Positions 15,901 to 27,352 are shown, counted from the stretch's first letter. The stretch: DNA of 64,000 nucleotides from Williamsia herbipolensis (GCF_000964005.1 NZ_JXYP01000003.1:1-64000); one strand, 5' to 3'. The notes: generated from the letters alone by a model not told the origin. Made by a program: numbers and translations.

Positions 15901-17181
15901 ATGGCGGCCGTGGCGGGAACATCCAACCGATCGCTCGAGCAGCCGGAACAGGTCCGACTGGCCTTCGAGCGGTTCCTCGCCGACCGATCCACTCGGCGGG
16001 ACTCGATGCGTTCGGTGGTCCGCGACTCCTGGATGCGGTCCCTGCGGCGCGGTGTCGACCCGGCCGGGTCCACCGTCGCCGACATGACGTCGGCGGACTT
16101 CGACACCTACCGGGCCGCGCACCCGATGACCGCGATGCGTCCGCTGGTCCGTTCGCTGATGCTCGACGACATCGGCGGCGCGGGGGTGGTGGTCGCTCTC
16201 ACCGACGAGGTCGGGCGCCTGCTGTGGCTCGAGGGGGACCGCGCCGCCCGCGACCGCGCCGCCGCCATCGACTTCGTCGAGGGGGCGATCTGGTCGGAGG
16301 AGACCGTGGGCACGAACGCCCCCGGTCTGGCCCTTGCGGTCGATCGCGGGGTGCAGATCGTGGGCCGCGAGCACTTCGCCGAACCGGTGCAGGAGTGGAG
16401 CTGTGCAGCGGCGCCCGTGCACGACCCGGTGACCGGGCACGTCATCGGTGTTCTCGACATCACCGGTGGACGACAGGTCGCGGCACCGTTCGCGATGTCG
16501 ACCGTCCGGTCGGTGGTCGCCGCGATCGAGATGCAGATGCGGTACGGCGGAGTCGATCTCGGCCAGATCGCCGGGTCGGAGGACACCTCCGGCGCGCGGT
16601 TGTCGGTGACCGATGTCGCGGGCCTGCGGGTGGTCCTCGACGGCCGCACCCATCGCCTGAGCCCGCGTCACGCCGAGATCCTGTTGCTGCTCGCCCACCA
16701 TCCCCACGGTCTGGGTACCGAGGAGCTGGCCGCGAAACTGTCCGACACCGGCGTCGACGCGGTGACCGTGCGCGCCGAGATATCCAGGCTGCGACGCGAT
16801 CTCGGCGCCGAGGTCGTGTTGTCGCGCCCGTATCGGCTGGGTGTGCACATCGACTCCGACGTGCACCGCATGACCGAGCGGGTCCGCCACGGCGATGTGG
16901 TCGGCGCGATCGACGAACTGGGCCGGGGCGGGCTGCTCGCCCAGTCCCACGCTCCCGGCGTGGTGGAACTGTTCGAGGAGATCACCGCCGACATCCGTTC
17001 GGCGGTGATGCGCGGACACGAACGACGTGCGCTGCAGGCGTGGACCGATTCTGTGCACGGGCGTGACGACGCCGAGGCCTGGCAGGCACTCGCGTCGGCG
17101 ATCGGTCCGAGCGATCCCGGTCATGCGCAGGCGTTGGGGCGAGTTGCCCTGTTGGACAGACGCTTCGGCCTCAACAGCTGA
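15901..17181 (+). CDS. GAF-domain transcriptional regulator
   Basis: 426 residues. The N-terminal third (VRDSWMRSLRRGVDP, then a GAF domain about 95-210 with WSEETVGTNAPGLAL and WSCAAAPVHDPVTGHVIGVLDITGG in parts) is the sensor found in AcoR-type regulators, but the AAA+ sigma-54 domain is absent. A winged-helix segment (LSPRHAEILLLLAHHPHGL then VRAEISRLRRDLGAEVVLSRPYRL in parts, residues about 255-318) binds DNA. Homologues in mycobacteria and relatives lie next to the aldehyde dehydrogenase/DUF779 pair; here that pair is at 25.3 kb and shares a palindrome. Probable aldehyde- or alcohol-responsive regulator. ATG 15901 or GTG 15910 may be the start. Confidence 0.8.
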   Translation: MAAVAGTSNRSLEQPEQVRLAFERFLADRSTRRDSMRSVVRDSWMRSLRRGVDPAGSTVADMTSADFDTYRAAHPMTAMRPLVRSLMLDDIGGAGVVVALTDEVGRLLWLEGDRAARDRAAAIDFVEGAIWSEETVGTNAPGLALAVDRGVQIVGREHFAEPVQEWSCAAAPVHDPVTGHVIGVLDITGGRQVAAPFAMSTVRSVVAAIEMQMRYGGVDLGQIAGSEDTSGARLSVTDVAGLRVVLDGRTHRLSPRHAEILLLLAHHPHGLGTEELAAKLSDTGVDAVTVRAEISRLRRDLGAEVVLSRPYRLGVHIDSDVHRMTERVRHGDVVGAIDELGRGGLLAQSHAPGVVELFEEITADIRSAVMRGHERRALQAWTDSVHGRDDAEAWQALASAIGPSDPGHAQALGRVALLDRRFGLNS

Positions 17182-17236
17182 GACCGCTCCGTCGACTCTG
17201 GCCAGATCGGGATAGAGCCAGCGTAGGATGTGGGTC

Positions 17237-17710
17237 ATGGCAATGAATCTCGACGGGGTACTCGCTGATCGCAGTCGGTGGACGGCCGACGAGTGTTCGG
17301 TGGCCAAGGCACTCGAGGTCGTCGGATCGCGTACCGCCATGTTGTTCCTGCGTGAGGCGTTCTACGGCACCACGCGGTTCGCCGACTTCGCCCAGCGCGT
17401 CGGCGTGACCGATGCCGCCGCGGCCACCCGACTCAAGCAACTCGTGTCCGACGGGATCTTTGCCAAGCGCCCCTATCAGGAGCCGGGATCGCGTCCGCGT
17501 CACGAGTACGTCCTCACCGACAAGGGACGCGATCTGCTCCCGGTGGTGCTGGCGATGATGGAGTGGGGCGACCGTCACCTCCAACCGCAGGGCCCGCCGG
17601 TCGAGGTCGTGGATGCGGCGGGGGAGCGGGTCGGTGTGTCGGTCCGTACGTCAGCCGGCGACGAGGTGGATCTCGACGCCCTGCGACTGCGGCGCGGGCG
17701 CCGCACCTGA
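17237..17710 (+). CDS. HxlR-family transcriptional regulator
   Basis: 157 residues from the ATG at 17237. The HxlR winged helix is clear: CSVAKALEVVGSRTAMLFLREAFYG (in parts), FADFAQRVGVTDAAAATRLKQLVSDGI and RPRHEYVLTDKGRDL. A TAGGAT -10 box at 17224-17229 sits seven bases before the ATG, which suggests a leaderless transcript. HxlR proteins often sense electrophiles, aldehydes or drugs through cysteines; this protein has one, Cys20 in DECSVAK. It lies 52 nt upstream of an MFS efflux gene on the same strand and is its likely regulator. Confidence 0.88.
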   Translation: MAMNLDGVLADRSRWTADECSVAKALEVVGSRTAMLFLREAFYGTTRFADFAQRVGVTDAAAATRLKQLVSDGIFAKRPYQEPGSRPRHEYVLTDKGRDLLPVVLAMMEWGDRHLQPQGPPVEVVDAAGERVGVSVRTSAGDEVDLDALRLRRGRRT

Positions 17711-17726
17711 TCGGACCGTGTCTGAA

Positions 17727-17771
17727 TTGACCCTGGTGTAGTCAGGGCTTAGGTTGATCACTATGGTCAAC
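17727..17771 (+). promoter_or_regulatory. Promoter of the MFS gene with two nested inverted repeats
   Basis: TTGACC (17727-17732) and TAGGTT (17750-17755), 17 bp apart, form a SigA-like promoter; the ATG at 17763 lies where transcription should start, so the mRNA is probably leaderless. The spacer holds CCCTG-N7-CAGGG (17731-17747), and GTTGA-N9-TCAAC (17753-17771) covers the -10 box and the start codon. Both are likely repressor sites, probably for the adjacent HxlR protein. Confidence 0.6.
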
Positions 17772-19205
17772 ACCAGAGTTGCTGCGTCGGAGACGACCGC
17801 CATCCGCCGTCCCGGCATCGTTCTGTTCGTCCTCTCGTTGGCCGCGTTCATGGCCAGCCTCGACGTGTTCATCGTCAACGTCGCCTTCGACGACATCGGC
17901 CGCGACTTCGCGGGATCGGATCCGACGCAGTCGATCCCGCTGTCGCAGCTGTCGTGGATCCTCAACGCGTACACCATCGTCTACGCCGCGCTGCTGGTCC
18001 CGGCCGGGCGTCTCGCGGATCGATTCGGCCGCAGGGAGAGCTTCCTGTTCGGCCTCGCGCTGTTCACCGTGGCCAGTGCCGCGTGCGCGGCGAGCGACGG
18101 TGTCTGGTGGTTGGTCGCCGCGCGCGTGGTGCAGGCCGTCGGCGCGGCGATCCTCACGCCCTCGAGCCTGGGCCTGGTGATCGCGGCGGCCACCCCGGCC
18201 AACCGTGCCCGGGCGGTCCGCATCTGGGCGGCCACCGGCGCGCTGGCCGCGGCCCTCGGTCCGGCGTTGGGCGGCATGCTGGTCGAGGCGTCCTGGCGCT
18301 GGATCTTCCTCGTGAACATCCCGGTCGGGATCATCGCCTTCGTGGGGGCGGTCATCGTCGTCGATCGCTCGCGTGACGATTCGCCGACCCCGTTCCCCGA
18401 CATGCTCGGAGCCGCGCTCCTCGCCGTGTCGATCGGTGCGCTCACCCTGGGACTGGTCGAGGGCCCCGACTGGGGCTGGGCCGACCCACGCACCCTGACC
18501 GCATGGATCGTCTCGGCGATCACGCTGGGCCTGTTCGTCGTCAGCTCCGCCCGCCACCGGTCCCCGGTGATCGACGCGGCGCTGTTGCGGGTCCGCGCCT
18601 TCTCCTTCGCCAACGCGACCGCGGTCCTGTTCTCCATCCCGTTCGCGGCCTCGCTGCTGGTGAACATCCTGTGGATGCAACAGGTCTGGGGCTACTCGGC
18701 GATCCGCACCGGCTTCGCGGTGGTGCCCGGGCCGTTGATGGTCCCGCTGTTCACCGTTGTCGGGCACCAGCTGGCCACCCGTCGGGTACCGATCGGCGTC
18801 ATCGTCGGTGTCGGCTGCGCGCTCATGGCGGGCGGCGCGTTGCTGCTGGCCGCATCGGTGGGTCAGACACCGGACTATGTGGGCGACATGCTGCCCAGTC
18901 TGCTCATCGGCGGCAGCGGCATCGGTCTCGCCCTGCCCTCGATCCTGTCGTCGGCGACCGCCGACCTCCCGCCCGCACAGGCAGCGACCGGCAGTGCCGT
19001 GGTCAACATGAGTCGGCAGATCGGCACGGCGCTCGGCGTCAGCATCATCGTCGCCGTCATCGGGACACCGATCGGGTACGCCGCGGCCCACACCTCGTTC
19101 ACACACGCATGGTGGACGCTCGCCGCGATCGCGGTCCTCGCCGCGGTCGTCGCCCCGGGCATGACCCCCCGACGCTCCCCGGTGCCACCGGTGGCGGCGA
19201 ACTGA
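17763..19205 (+). CDS. MFS transporter, DHA2 (14-helix) drug efflux family
   Basis: 480 residues with about 14 membrane helices. The first helix carries the DHA2 motif (AAFMASLDVFIVNVAF), followed by the loop LADRFGRRESFL (motif A) and the helix-5 motif GPALGGMLVEASWRWIFLVNIPVG in parts. Such proteins expel lipophilic cations, dyes or antibiotics with protons. Placement right behind an HxlR regulator with operator-like repeats between them points to inducible efflux. The substrate cannot be read from sequence. An in-frame TTG at 17754 is a less likely start. Confidence 0.88.
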   Translation: MVNTRVAASETTAIRRPGIVLFVLSLAAFMASLDVFIVNVAFDDIGRDFAGSDPTQSIPLSQLSWILNAYTIVYAALLVPAGRLADRFGRRESFLFGLALFTVASAACAASDGVWWLVAARVVQAVGAAILTPSSLGLVIAAATPANRARAVRIWAATGALAAALGPALGGMLVEASWRWIFLVNIPVGIIAFVGAVIVVDRSRDDSPTPFPDMLGAALLAVSIGALTLGLVEGPDWGWADPRTLTAWIVSAITLGLFVVSSARHRSPVIDAALLRVRAFSFANATAVLFSIPFAASLLVNILWMQQVWGYSAIRTGFAVVPGPLMVPLFTVVGHQLATRRVPIGVIVGVGCALMAGGALLLAASVGQTPDYVGDMLPSLLIGGSGIGLALPSILSSATADLPPAQAATGSAVVNMSRQIGTALGVSIIVAVIGTPIGYAAAHTSFTHAWWTLAAIAVLAAVVAPGMTPRRSPVPPVAAN

Positions 19206-19295
19206 GTCCCGTCGACTCCTCCCGCTCAATGGAACGTTTCTGTTAGTTTGTTCCATATCGGCGTGGGCGTCACGCCGTCGGAAGGAAGTGACGAC

Positions 19296-20069
19296 GTGGT
19301 CGCGAACCCCATCGCATCGAGCGAGTCGCGCTGGCGAGGCCTGGCGTCGACCATCCCCGAGGGTGTCGCCACACCCGCCATGAACGACGCGCTGCCCGAC
19401 ATGGGCAGCCCCGCACCCTGGTCCATCGCCGGCAGCGGGGTGTTCTGGTCGGCGAAAGCGCGTCGCTCCGACCGCGACCTCCTCCCGCCGTCCCTGGCCC
19501 GCTTCGCGGTCCCGCTGCTCCGTGTCGGGTTCGGCGTGCGCTACAGCTACACGCCGGTCGGCACCTACAACGAGCTCGGCGGCGTCATCGTCTACGCACG
19601 CCCGGGCGGCGTGTTCGGGCACATCCCGTTCCTGCCCGTCGACTCGGCGGCCACCATGCGCGGGGGGCGCGAGAACTGGGCGCTGCCCAAGGTCCTCGCC
19701 GAGTTCTCCGGCGACCCGGCAGCCCGCAGTGAGTTCACCGCCTCCGGCGACGGCTGGTCGGTGGGGGTGAGCATCGGTGACGCCGCGCCGGCCCGCGCCC
19801 TCGCGGTCCCGAAGGCGCTCGGGTGGCCCATCCTGTCGTCGGTGATCGTCCCGGCGCTCAGCGGCATGGAGCAGGTGTTCGCCGACGGGTCACGTGCCCG
19901 CACCGGCGCCCTCGACATCCCGGACTTCGACATCACCACCGCCGAGACCACCGTGACCGTGTCGACCACGGGGAGCGAGCCCCTGCGCCGGTTGTTCCCC
20001 GATCGGGCTTACCGCGGCAACGTCATCACCTACCGCGACGTCGTGCTCGGAGCTCCTCGCATCCGCTGA
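19296..20069 (+). CDS. Acetoacetate decarboxylase-like (ADC superfamily) protein
   Basis: 257 residues from the GTG at 19296, with GGAAGGAAG seven bases upstream. The family signature RENWALPKVLAEF corresponds to the ADC segment with the catalytic lysine region of acetoacetate decarboxylase, but the context (YSYTPVGTYNELGGVIVYARPG) is that of actinobacterial paralogues, which are seldom decarboxylases; some are hydratase-aldolases or dehydratases. Activity is therefore unassigned. It ends back to back with the MarR gene (0 nt apart, convergent). Confidence 0.7.
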   Translation: MVANPIASSESRWRGLASTIPEGVATPAMNDALPDMGSPAPWSIAGSGVFWSAKARRSDRDLLPPSLARFAVPLLRVGFGVRYSYTPVGTYNELGGVIVYARPGGVFGHIPFLPVDSAATMRGGRENWALPKVLAEFSGDPAARSEFTASGDGWSVGVSIGDAAPARALAVPKALGWPILSSVIVPALSGMEQVFADGSRARTGALDIPDFDITTAETTVTVSTTGSEPLRRLFPDRAYRGNVITYRDVVLGAPRIR

Positions 20070-20522
20070 TCACCGAGTGTCGGGATCCTCACCCAGGTTG
20101 GTGACGACGCGGCGCAGCACACCGAAGGCGGTGGCCTGGTCGCGGTCGGCGACGCCGTCGAGCATGGCCTTCTCGACCGATCGGACGGCGACGGTCGCCT
20201 TCTCGAGGCTCCGACGGCCCCGTGGGGTGAGCTCGGTCGGCAACACCTTGCCGACGGGCGCCTGATCGGGGCGTCGCACGAACCCGTCTCGCTCCAGCGC
20301 CTGCACCAGCACGTTCATCGACTGCCGCGTGACGAACGTTCCCCGCGCCAGCGCGGCCGTCGACAGCCCGGGCCGCTGGGCGAGGAGTTCGAGGCAGGAG
20401 TACTGCGTGACCGTCAGCCCCAGTGGGCGGAGCGCGGACTCCATCGCCGTCCGCAGCGCACTCGACGCCTCCTTGAGCAGATACCCCATTGACGACTCGA
20501 GATCGATGCCCCCTTGACTCAT
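20070..20522 (-). CDS. MarR-family transcriptional regulator
   Basis: 150 residues. The winged helix is plain: LTVTQYSCLELLAQRPGLSTAALA, FVTRQSMNVLVQALERDGFVRR, with the wing in DQAPVGKVLPTELTPRG. MarR proteins usually repress a divergent gene until a phenolic or oxidant ligand binds. The ATG at 20522 overlaps the first base of one of two strong palindromes between it and the VOC gene, so autoregulation plus control of that gene is likely. No cysteine stands in the dimer region that would suggest OhrR-type redox sensing. Confidence 0.9.
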   Translation of the reverse strand: MSQGGIDLESSMGYLLKEASSALRTAMESALRPLGLTVTQYSCLELLAQRPGLSTAALARGTFVTRQSMNVLVQALERDGFVRRPDQAPVGKVLPTELTPRGRRSLEKATVAVRSVEKAMLDGVADRDQATAFGVLRRVVTNLGEDPDTR

Positions 20523-20568
20523 GTCAGTATTCTGACATAGCTTCTTCTGTGTCAGGAACCTGACACAG
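20522..20568. promoter_or_regulatory. Twin MarR-type operators TGTCAG-N4-CTGACA
   Basis: Two perfect palindromes with the same half-sites: TGTCAG-TATT-CTGACA (20522-20537) and TGTCAG-GAAC-CTGACA (20550-20565). The second extends to 9-bp arms CTGTGTCAG/CTGACACAG (20547-20568). Starts are 28 bp apart. They fill the divergent spacer between the MarR and VOC genes. Confidence 0.85.
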
Positions 20569-20584
20569 ACCGAAGGAGAACCCC

Positions 20585-20953
20585 ATGCCCGTCACCGGAC
20601 CCGATTTCGTCTCCCTGCAGGCCCGCGATCTCGCTGTGTCGCAGGCGTTCTACGAGAAGTACCTCGGCCTGGTCCGGTCTCCGGCCGGACCGCCGCACGC
20701 GGTGGTGTTCACGACGAAGCCGATCGCCTTCGCCTTGCGCGAGGTCGTCGCGGGCACCGATCTGGAGTCGGTGCCTCAGCCCGGCATCGGGATGGCGCTG
20801 TGGATGCACGCCACCGATGTGCAGGCCATCCACGACGCCCTCGACGCCGACGGCCATCCGATCGTCACCGCACCGTTCGACGGGCCGTTCGGCCGCACCG
20901 TCACCTTCGCCGATCCCGACGGCTATCACGTGACGCTGCACGAGAAGTCGTGA
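20585..20953 (+). CDS. VOC-superfamily (glyoxalase/dioxygenase-like) protein
   Basis: 122 residues with AAGGAGA eight bases before the ATG. One VOC domain: FVSLQARDLAVSQAFYEKYLGL at the start, and a second beta-alpha-beta unit ending FADPDGYHVTLHEK, where the final His/Glu positions are typical metal ligands. VOC proteins include glyoxalase I, fosfomycin/bleomycin resistance proteins and extradiol dioxygenases; the reaction here is not identifiable. Control by the divergent MarR protein through two operators suggests a detoxification role. Confidence 0.82.
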   Translation: MPVTGPDFVSLQARDLAVSQAFYEKYLGLVRSPAGPPHAVVFTTKPIAFALREVVAGTDLESVPQPGIGMALWMHATDVQAIHDALDADGHPIVTAPFDGPFGRTVTFADPDGYHVTLHEKS

Positions 20954-20957
20954 CACG

Positions 20958-20997
20958 ACGACACCCCGCCGACCGGTGAGGGTCGACGGGGTGTCGT
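20958..20997. terminator. Bidirectional terminator between VOC and katG
   Basis: An inverted repeat with 17-bp arms (20958-20974 and 20981-20997) and one mismatch, loop GGTGAG. It stands between the convergent VOC and katG 3' ends, five bases after the VOC stop and 20 before the katG stop, so it can end both transcripts. Confidence 0.85.
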
Positions 20998-21017
20998 GGT
21001 GTGTGGAGTTGAGAGCG

Positions 21018-23760
<2,743 letters not shown>

Positions 23761-23796
23761 GCCACCACTATGCGCGACTTTTCTGGAATGAGTCAA
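23761..23796 (-). promoter_or_regulatory. Leaderless furA-katG promoter
   Basis: On the minus strand TTGACT (23796-23791) and CATAGT (23772-23767) are 18 bp apart, and the -10 box ends six bases before the furA GTG, so transcription should begin at or beside the start codon. The spacer contains CATTCCAGAAAAG, an A-rich element like the FurA-binding region of mycobacterial furA promoters, flanked by GACT/AGTC. Confidence 0.7.
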
Positions 23797-23846
23797 GACT
23801 CGCCGGGATGAATTCTGGGTGACGTCGGACTTTCTAGGGTGAGCGG

Positions 23847-24677
23847 ATGCGGAAGTTCGGTGCCGGCGGCGTGGTACGTGCCGCTGACGACGCCACGGGC
23901 AACGCCTGGTTCGAGGTCGCTGCCCGTGCCGGTCACGTCACGAGCGGGATCGTCCACATCCTCATCGCCTACGTCATCGTGCGCATCGCGGTCGGGGCGG
24001 GCGGCAACGCCGACCAGTCCGGCGCGCTATCGGCCGTCGCGAGCACCACCGGCGGGACCGTCGCCCTCTGGGCAGCCGCGGCCGCGTTCTTCGCGATGGC
24101 GTTCTGGCGAGTGGCCGAGGCCATTGTCGGAGTGCACGCCACCGAACCCAACGGCCCCGACGACAAAGGGGCGTCGGGGTTGGCCGACCGCGGCAAAGCA
24201 CTGAGCCTCGCGGTGATCTACTTCGCCTTCGCGTGGACGGCGGTGCGTTTCGCCCTCGGCGACGGCACCTCGAGCAGCAAGGAGAACGCCGGCCTCAGTG
24301 CGCGGTTGATGGGCTCGGGCGCAGGCAAACTCGCGCTCGTGGTGGTCGGTGTCGTCGTTTTCTGCGTCGGCTGCTATCACGTCTACAAAGGCATCAGTGG
24401 GAACTTCATGGACGACCTGTCCATCGCCGACAACGCCGCGGTCCGCACCACCGGGATCATCGGCTACGTCGCGAAGGGGGTGGTGCTGGCCATCGCGGGC
24501 ATCCTCGTCGGCGTGGCCGTGGTGCGCGCAGATCCCTCGAAGGCCACCGGCATCGACGGTGCCGTGAAGGCGCTCGGCTCCGCCCCGGCCGGTCAGATAC
24601 TGCTCTTCGTCGCCGCCATCGGCGTGGCCACCTACGGCGTCTACGCCTTCGTCATGGCCCGCTACGCGCGGATGTGA
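23847..24677 (+). CDS. DUF1206 membrane protein
   Basis: 276 residues with about six membrane helices arranged as three repeats of two (near residues 30-50, 68-88, 117-137, 155-175, 200-222 and 245-268). Each repeat opens with a motif like RAGHVTSGIVHILIA, RGKALSLAVIYFAF and GYVAKGVVLAIAG, the DUF1206 pattern common in actinobacteria. Function is unknown. It starts 86 nt from furA, in the opposite direction, so the furA regulatory region may also influence it. Confidence 0.85.
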   Translation: MRKFGAGGVVRAADDATGNAWFEVAARAGHVTSGIVHILIAYVIVRIAVGAGGNADQSGALSAVASTTGGTVALWAAAAAFFAMAFWRVAEAIVGVHATEPNGPDDKGASGLADRGKALSLAVIYFAFAWTAVRFALGDGTSSSKENAGLSARLMGSGAGKLALVVVGVVVFCVGCYHVYKGISGNFMDDLSIADNAAVRTTGIIGYVAKGVVLAIAGILVGVAVVRADPSKATGIDGAVKALGSAPAGQILLFVAAIGVATYGVYAFVMARYARM

Positions 24678-24687
24678 TCTCCCGCGA

Positions 24688-25155
24688 TCAGGCGAAGCGT
24701 GCGGCGAGACGCTTGAGGGTCTCGGTGATGCCGTCGCCGTTCTTCTTGTCGTAGCCGGTCAGCGTGAGCGCGGCCGGGAGCTTGGCTGTGCCGTAGTTGA
24801 ACGACTCGGTCACCGTGGTGACGCCGGGCGTCTTCTCGTCGAGTTCCCAGCGCCACTTGTGGCCCATCGGGTGCTGCCACTCGACGACCTTGTCGGGCAC
24901 GATCTCGGTCGCCTTCGAGGTGATCTTGTAAGGAAAGCCGAACTGCTTCATGCCGACGCTGAACTTGGCGCCGGTGGTCAGGCGGTCGGGGCCCTTCACG
25001 GCGGTGTCGCGCACGGTGCCCGACCCGTCGAGCTCGTGATGGCGGTGCGGGTCGGCCACGAGGGCGAAGATCTGCGACGCCGGCGCATTGACCTGCACCT
25101 GGCGGGCGACGATCTTCGGGCCGATGTCGACTGAGGTCACGGTGGAGTTCGTCAT
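24688..25155 (-). CDS. SRPBCC-family protein
   Basis: 155 residues from the ATG at 25155 ([15 protein letters not shown]). The helix-grip pattern is [27 protein letters not shown] at the start, then [13 protein letters not shown] and a C-terminal helix [14 protein letters not shown]. Homologues in mycobacteria are annotated as polyketide cyclase/dehydrase-like proteins with no known ligand. It differs from the SRPBCC protein at 9.6 kb. Convergent with DUF1206, 10 nt apart. Confidence 0.8.
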   Translation of the reverse strand: MTNSTVTSVDIGPKIVARQVQVNAPASQIFALVADPHRHHELDGSGTVRDTAVKGPDRLTTGAKFSVGMKQFGFPYKITSKATEIVPDKVVEWQHPMGHKWRWELDEKTPGVTTVTESFNYGTAKLPAALTLTGYDKKNGDGITETLKRLAARFA

Positions 25156-25220
25156 GTCCCTCACGCTACTCATCCGCTCCCACGATGCAACGGGCTTGCA
25201 ACGTCGGTCGGCGTAGCGTT

Positions 25221-25236
25221 TGTGGTGCACATCACA
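25221..25236 (+). promoter_or_regulatory. Palindrome upstream of aldehyde dehydrogenase (CRP/GlxR-like or GAF-regulator site)
   Basis: TGTGGTGCACATCACA matches the CRP/GlxR consensus TGTGA-N6-TCACA at nine of ten defined bases and lies 70 nt before the dehydrogenase ATG. It shares 13 of 16 bases with the palindrome upstream of the GAF regulator (15862-15877). Confidence 0.65.
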
Positions 25237-25305
25237 AGTACCCCGTGCAGTGATGACGACAGCTGTCGTCCCAGGATGCGCGGGTCAGGACAGGGAGGTC
25301 CAGAC

Positions 25306-26829
25306 ATGGCAGTGTTCGCCAACCCCGGAACCGACGGCGCGGTGATGAACTTCGAGTCGCGCTACGACAACTGGATCGGTGGCAAGTGGACGCCGCCGGT
25401 GAAGGGTCAGTACTTCGAGAACCCGTCGCCGGTCAACGGCAAGACGTTCTGCGAGGTCGCCCGCTCGACCGCCGAGGACATCGACCTCGCCCTCGACGCC
25501 GCCCACGCGGCCGCCCCCGCGTGGGGCAAGACGTCGGTCGCCGAGCGCTCGCTGGTGCTGCTGAAGATCGCCGACCGCATCGAGGCGAACCTCGAGAAGA
25601 TCGCCGTCGCCGAGTCGTGGGACAACGGCAAGGCCGTCCGTGAGACGCTCGCCGCCGACATCCCGCTCGCCGTCGACCACTTCCGCTACTTCGCGGGAGC
25701 GCTTCGTGCGCAGGAGGGTTCGCTGTCGCAGGTCGACGAGGACACCGTCGCCTACCACTTCCACGAGCCGCTCGGCGTCGTCGGCCAGATCATCCCGTGG
25801 AACTTCCCGATCCTCATGGCGGTCTGGAAGCTCGCCCCGGCACTCGCCGCGGGCAACGCCGTCGTACTCAAGCCGGCCGAGCAGACCCCTGCGTCGATCC
25901 TGTTCCTCATGTCGATCATCGGCGACCTGCTGCCCGACGGTGTCGTCAACATCGTCAACGGTTTCGGCGTGGAGGCGGGCAAACCGCTCGCGTCGAGCAA
26001 CCGCATCCGCAAGATCGCGTTCACCGGTGAGACCACGACCGGCCGCCTGATCATGCAGTACGCCTCGGAGAACATCATCCCGGTGACCCTCGAGCTCGGC
26101 GGCAAGAGCCCGAACATCTTCTTCGCCGACGTGATGGCCTCCGACGACGGGTTCCGCGATCGCGCGCTCGAGGGCTTCACGATGTTCGCGCTCAACCAGG
26201 GCGAGGTGTGCACCTGCCCGAGCCGCGCGCTCATCCAGGAGTCGATCTACGACGAGTTCATCGATCTCGCCGTCACCCGCGTCGAGAAGATCAAGCAGGG
26301 CAACCCGCTCGACACCGACACCATGATGGGTGCCCAGGCCTCCAACGATCAGTTCGAGAAGATCGTCTCGTACCTGAGCATCGGTCAGGAAGAGGGCGCG
26401 AAGGTGCTCACCGGCGGTGAGCCGCTCAAGCTCGACGGTGATCTCGCCGGCGGTTACTACGTGAAGCCGACGGTGTTCGCGGGCAACAACAAGATGCGCA
26501 TCTTCCAGGAGGAGATCTTCGGACCCGTGCTCTCGGTCGCGACGTTCTCCGACTACGCCGAGGCCATGTCGATCGCCAACGACACCCTCTACGGGCTCGG
26601 CGCGGGCGTCTGGTCGCGTGATGGTGCCACCGCCTACCGCGCGGGTCGCGAGATCCAGGCCGGTCGTGTGTGGACGAACACCTACCACGACTACCCGGCA
26701 CACGCGGCCTTCGGCGGCTACAAGGCGTCGGGCATCGGGCGCGAGAACCACCTGATGATGCTCGAGCACTACCAGCAGACGAAGAACCTGCTCGTCGGCT
26801 ACGCCCAGGGAGCGAAGGGCTTCTTCTGA
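25306..26829 (+). CDS. NAD-dependent aldehyde dehydrogenase (acetaldehyde dehydrogenase, ExaC/AldA type)
   Basis: 507 residues with GGGAGG upstream of the ATG. Active-site residues are Asn166 (PWNFPI), Glu263 (LELGGKSPN) and the nucleophile Cys302 in GEVCTCPSR, with a second Cys304 as is usual in this subgroup. It oxidises acetaldehyde and short aldehydes to acids with NAD. The next gene is DUF779, an association found across actinobacteria and proteobacteria (Rv0458-Rv0459 in M. tuberculosis), where it supports ethanol or alcohol catabolism. Probably regulated by the GAF protein and/or a CRP-type regulator through the palindrome at 25221. Confidence 0.93.
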   Translation: MAVFANPGTDGAVMNFESRYDNWIGGKWTPPVKGQYFENPSPVNGKTFCEVARSTAEDIDLALDAAHAAAPAWGKTSVAERSLVLLKIADRIEANLEKIAVAESWDNGKAVRETLAADIPLAVDHFRYFAGALRAQEGSLSQVDEDTVAYHFHEPLGVVGQIIPWNFPILMAVWKLAPALAAGNAVVLKPAEQTPASILFLMSIIGDLLPDGVVNIVNGFGVEAGKPLASSNRIRKIAFTGETTTGRLIMQYASENIIPVTLELGGKSPNIFFADVMASDDGFRDRALEGFTMFALNQGEVCTCPSRALIQESIYDEFIDLAVTRVEKIKQGNPLDTDTMMGAQASNDQFEKIVSYLSIGQEEGAKVLTGGEPLKLDGDLAGGYYVKPTVFAGNNKMRIFQEEIFGPVLSVATFSDYAEAMSIANDTLYGLGAGVWSRDGATAYRAGREIQAGRVWTNTYHDYPAHAAFGGYKASGIGRENHLMMLEHYQQTKNLLVGYAQGAKGFF

Positions 26830-26865
26830 TCCGCTCGCGCCACCTGCACTACGAAAGAGACCGTG

Positions 26866-27282
26866 ATGACTGCTGCTACCGACAGGGTCGTCGCCACTGA
26901 CTCCGCCGTGGAGCTCCTGACCAAGTTGTCGGAGCTCCACGGCGGCCTCATGATCCACCAGTCCGGTGGATGCTGCGACGGCTCGGCGCCGATGTGCTAC
27001 CCGGCCAACGAGTTCCGCGTCGGGCAGCGCGATGTGCTGCTCGGCGAGATCGACCTGGCCGAACCCATTCCCGCGGTGCGGGTCTGGATCCAGGGCGATC
27101 AGTACGAGGTGTGGAAGCACACCCAGCTGATCCTCGACGTGGTGCCCGGCCGAGGCGCCGGGTTCAGCCTCGAGGCACCCGAGGGAGTGCGGTTCCTGGC
27201 TCGCTCGCGGGTCTTCAACGAGGCCGAGAACACCTGGCTCGACGCATGCCCGCCGCGGCGGGGAGCCGAGTTCGCGACCTGA
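26866..27282 (+). CDS. DUF779 protein, first copy
   Basis: 138 residues from ATG 26866 (GTG three bases earlier also in frame), 36 nt after the aldehyde dehydrogenase. The family core is HGGLMIHQSGGCCDGSAPMC (in order LMIHQSG, GCCDGSAPMC), FRVGQRDVLLGEI and FSLEAPEGVRFL. The three cysteines with nearby His suggest a metal site, not proven. Function is unknown, but genomic coupling to acetaldehyde dehydrogenase is very consistent, pointing to a helper of that enzyme or an aldehyde-handling role. Confidence 0.9.
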   Translation: MTAATDRVVATDSAVELLTKLSELHGGLMIHQSGGCCDGSAPMCYPANEFRVGQRDVLLGEIDLAEPIPAVRVWIQGDQYEVWKHTQLILDVVPGRGAGFSLEAPEGVRFLARSRVFNEAENTWLDACPPRRGAEFAT

Positions 27283-27314
27283 GTGAAGCGGGTTCACCCG
27301 CGTGACCTGCACCG

Positions 27315-27352
27315 CCGCCCCGGTTCGTCTGTGACCAAGACGACCGGGGCGG
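27315..27352 (+). terminator. Terminator after the aldehyde dehydrogenase/DUF779 operon
   Basis: A long hairpin: CCGCCCCGG (27315-27323) pairs with CCGGGGCGG (27344-27352), and inside it TCGTCT pairs with AGACGA, with a single bulged T and a 7-nt loop. It lies 33 nt after the first DUF779 gene and separates it from the second copy. Confidence 0.8.

Noticed and set aside
17742-19622. 626-codon minus-strand frame over the MFS gene
   Set aside because: Composition is an antisense artefact; the plus strand encodes a clear 14-helix transporter.
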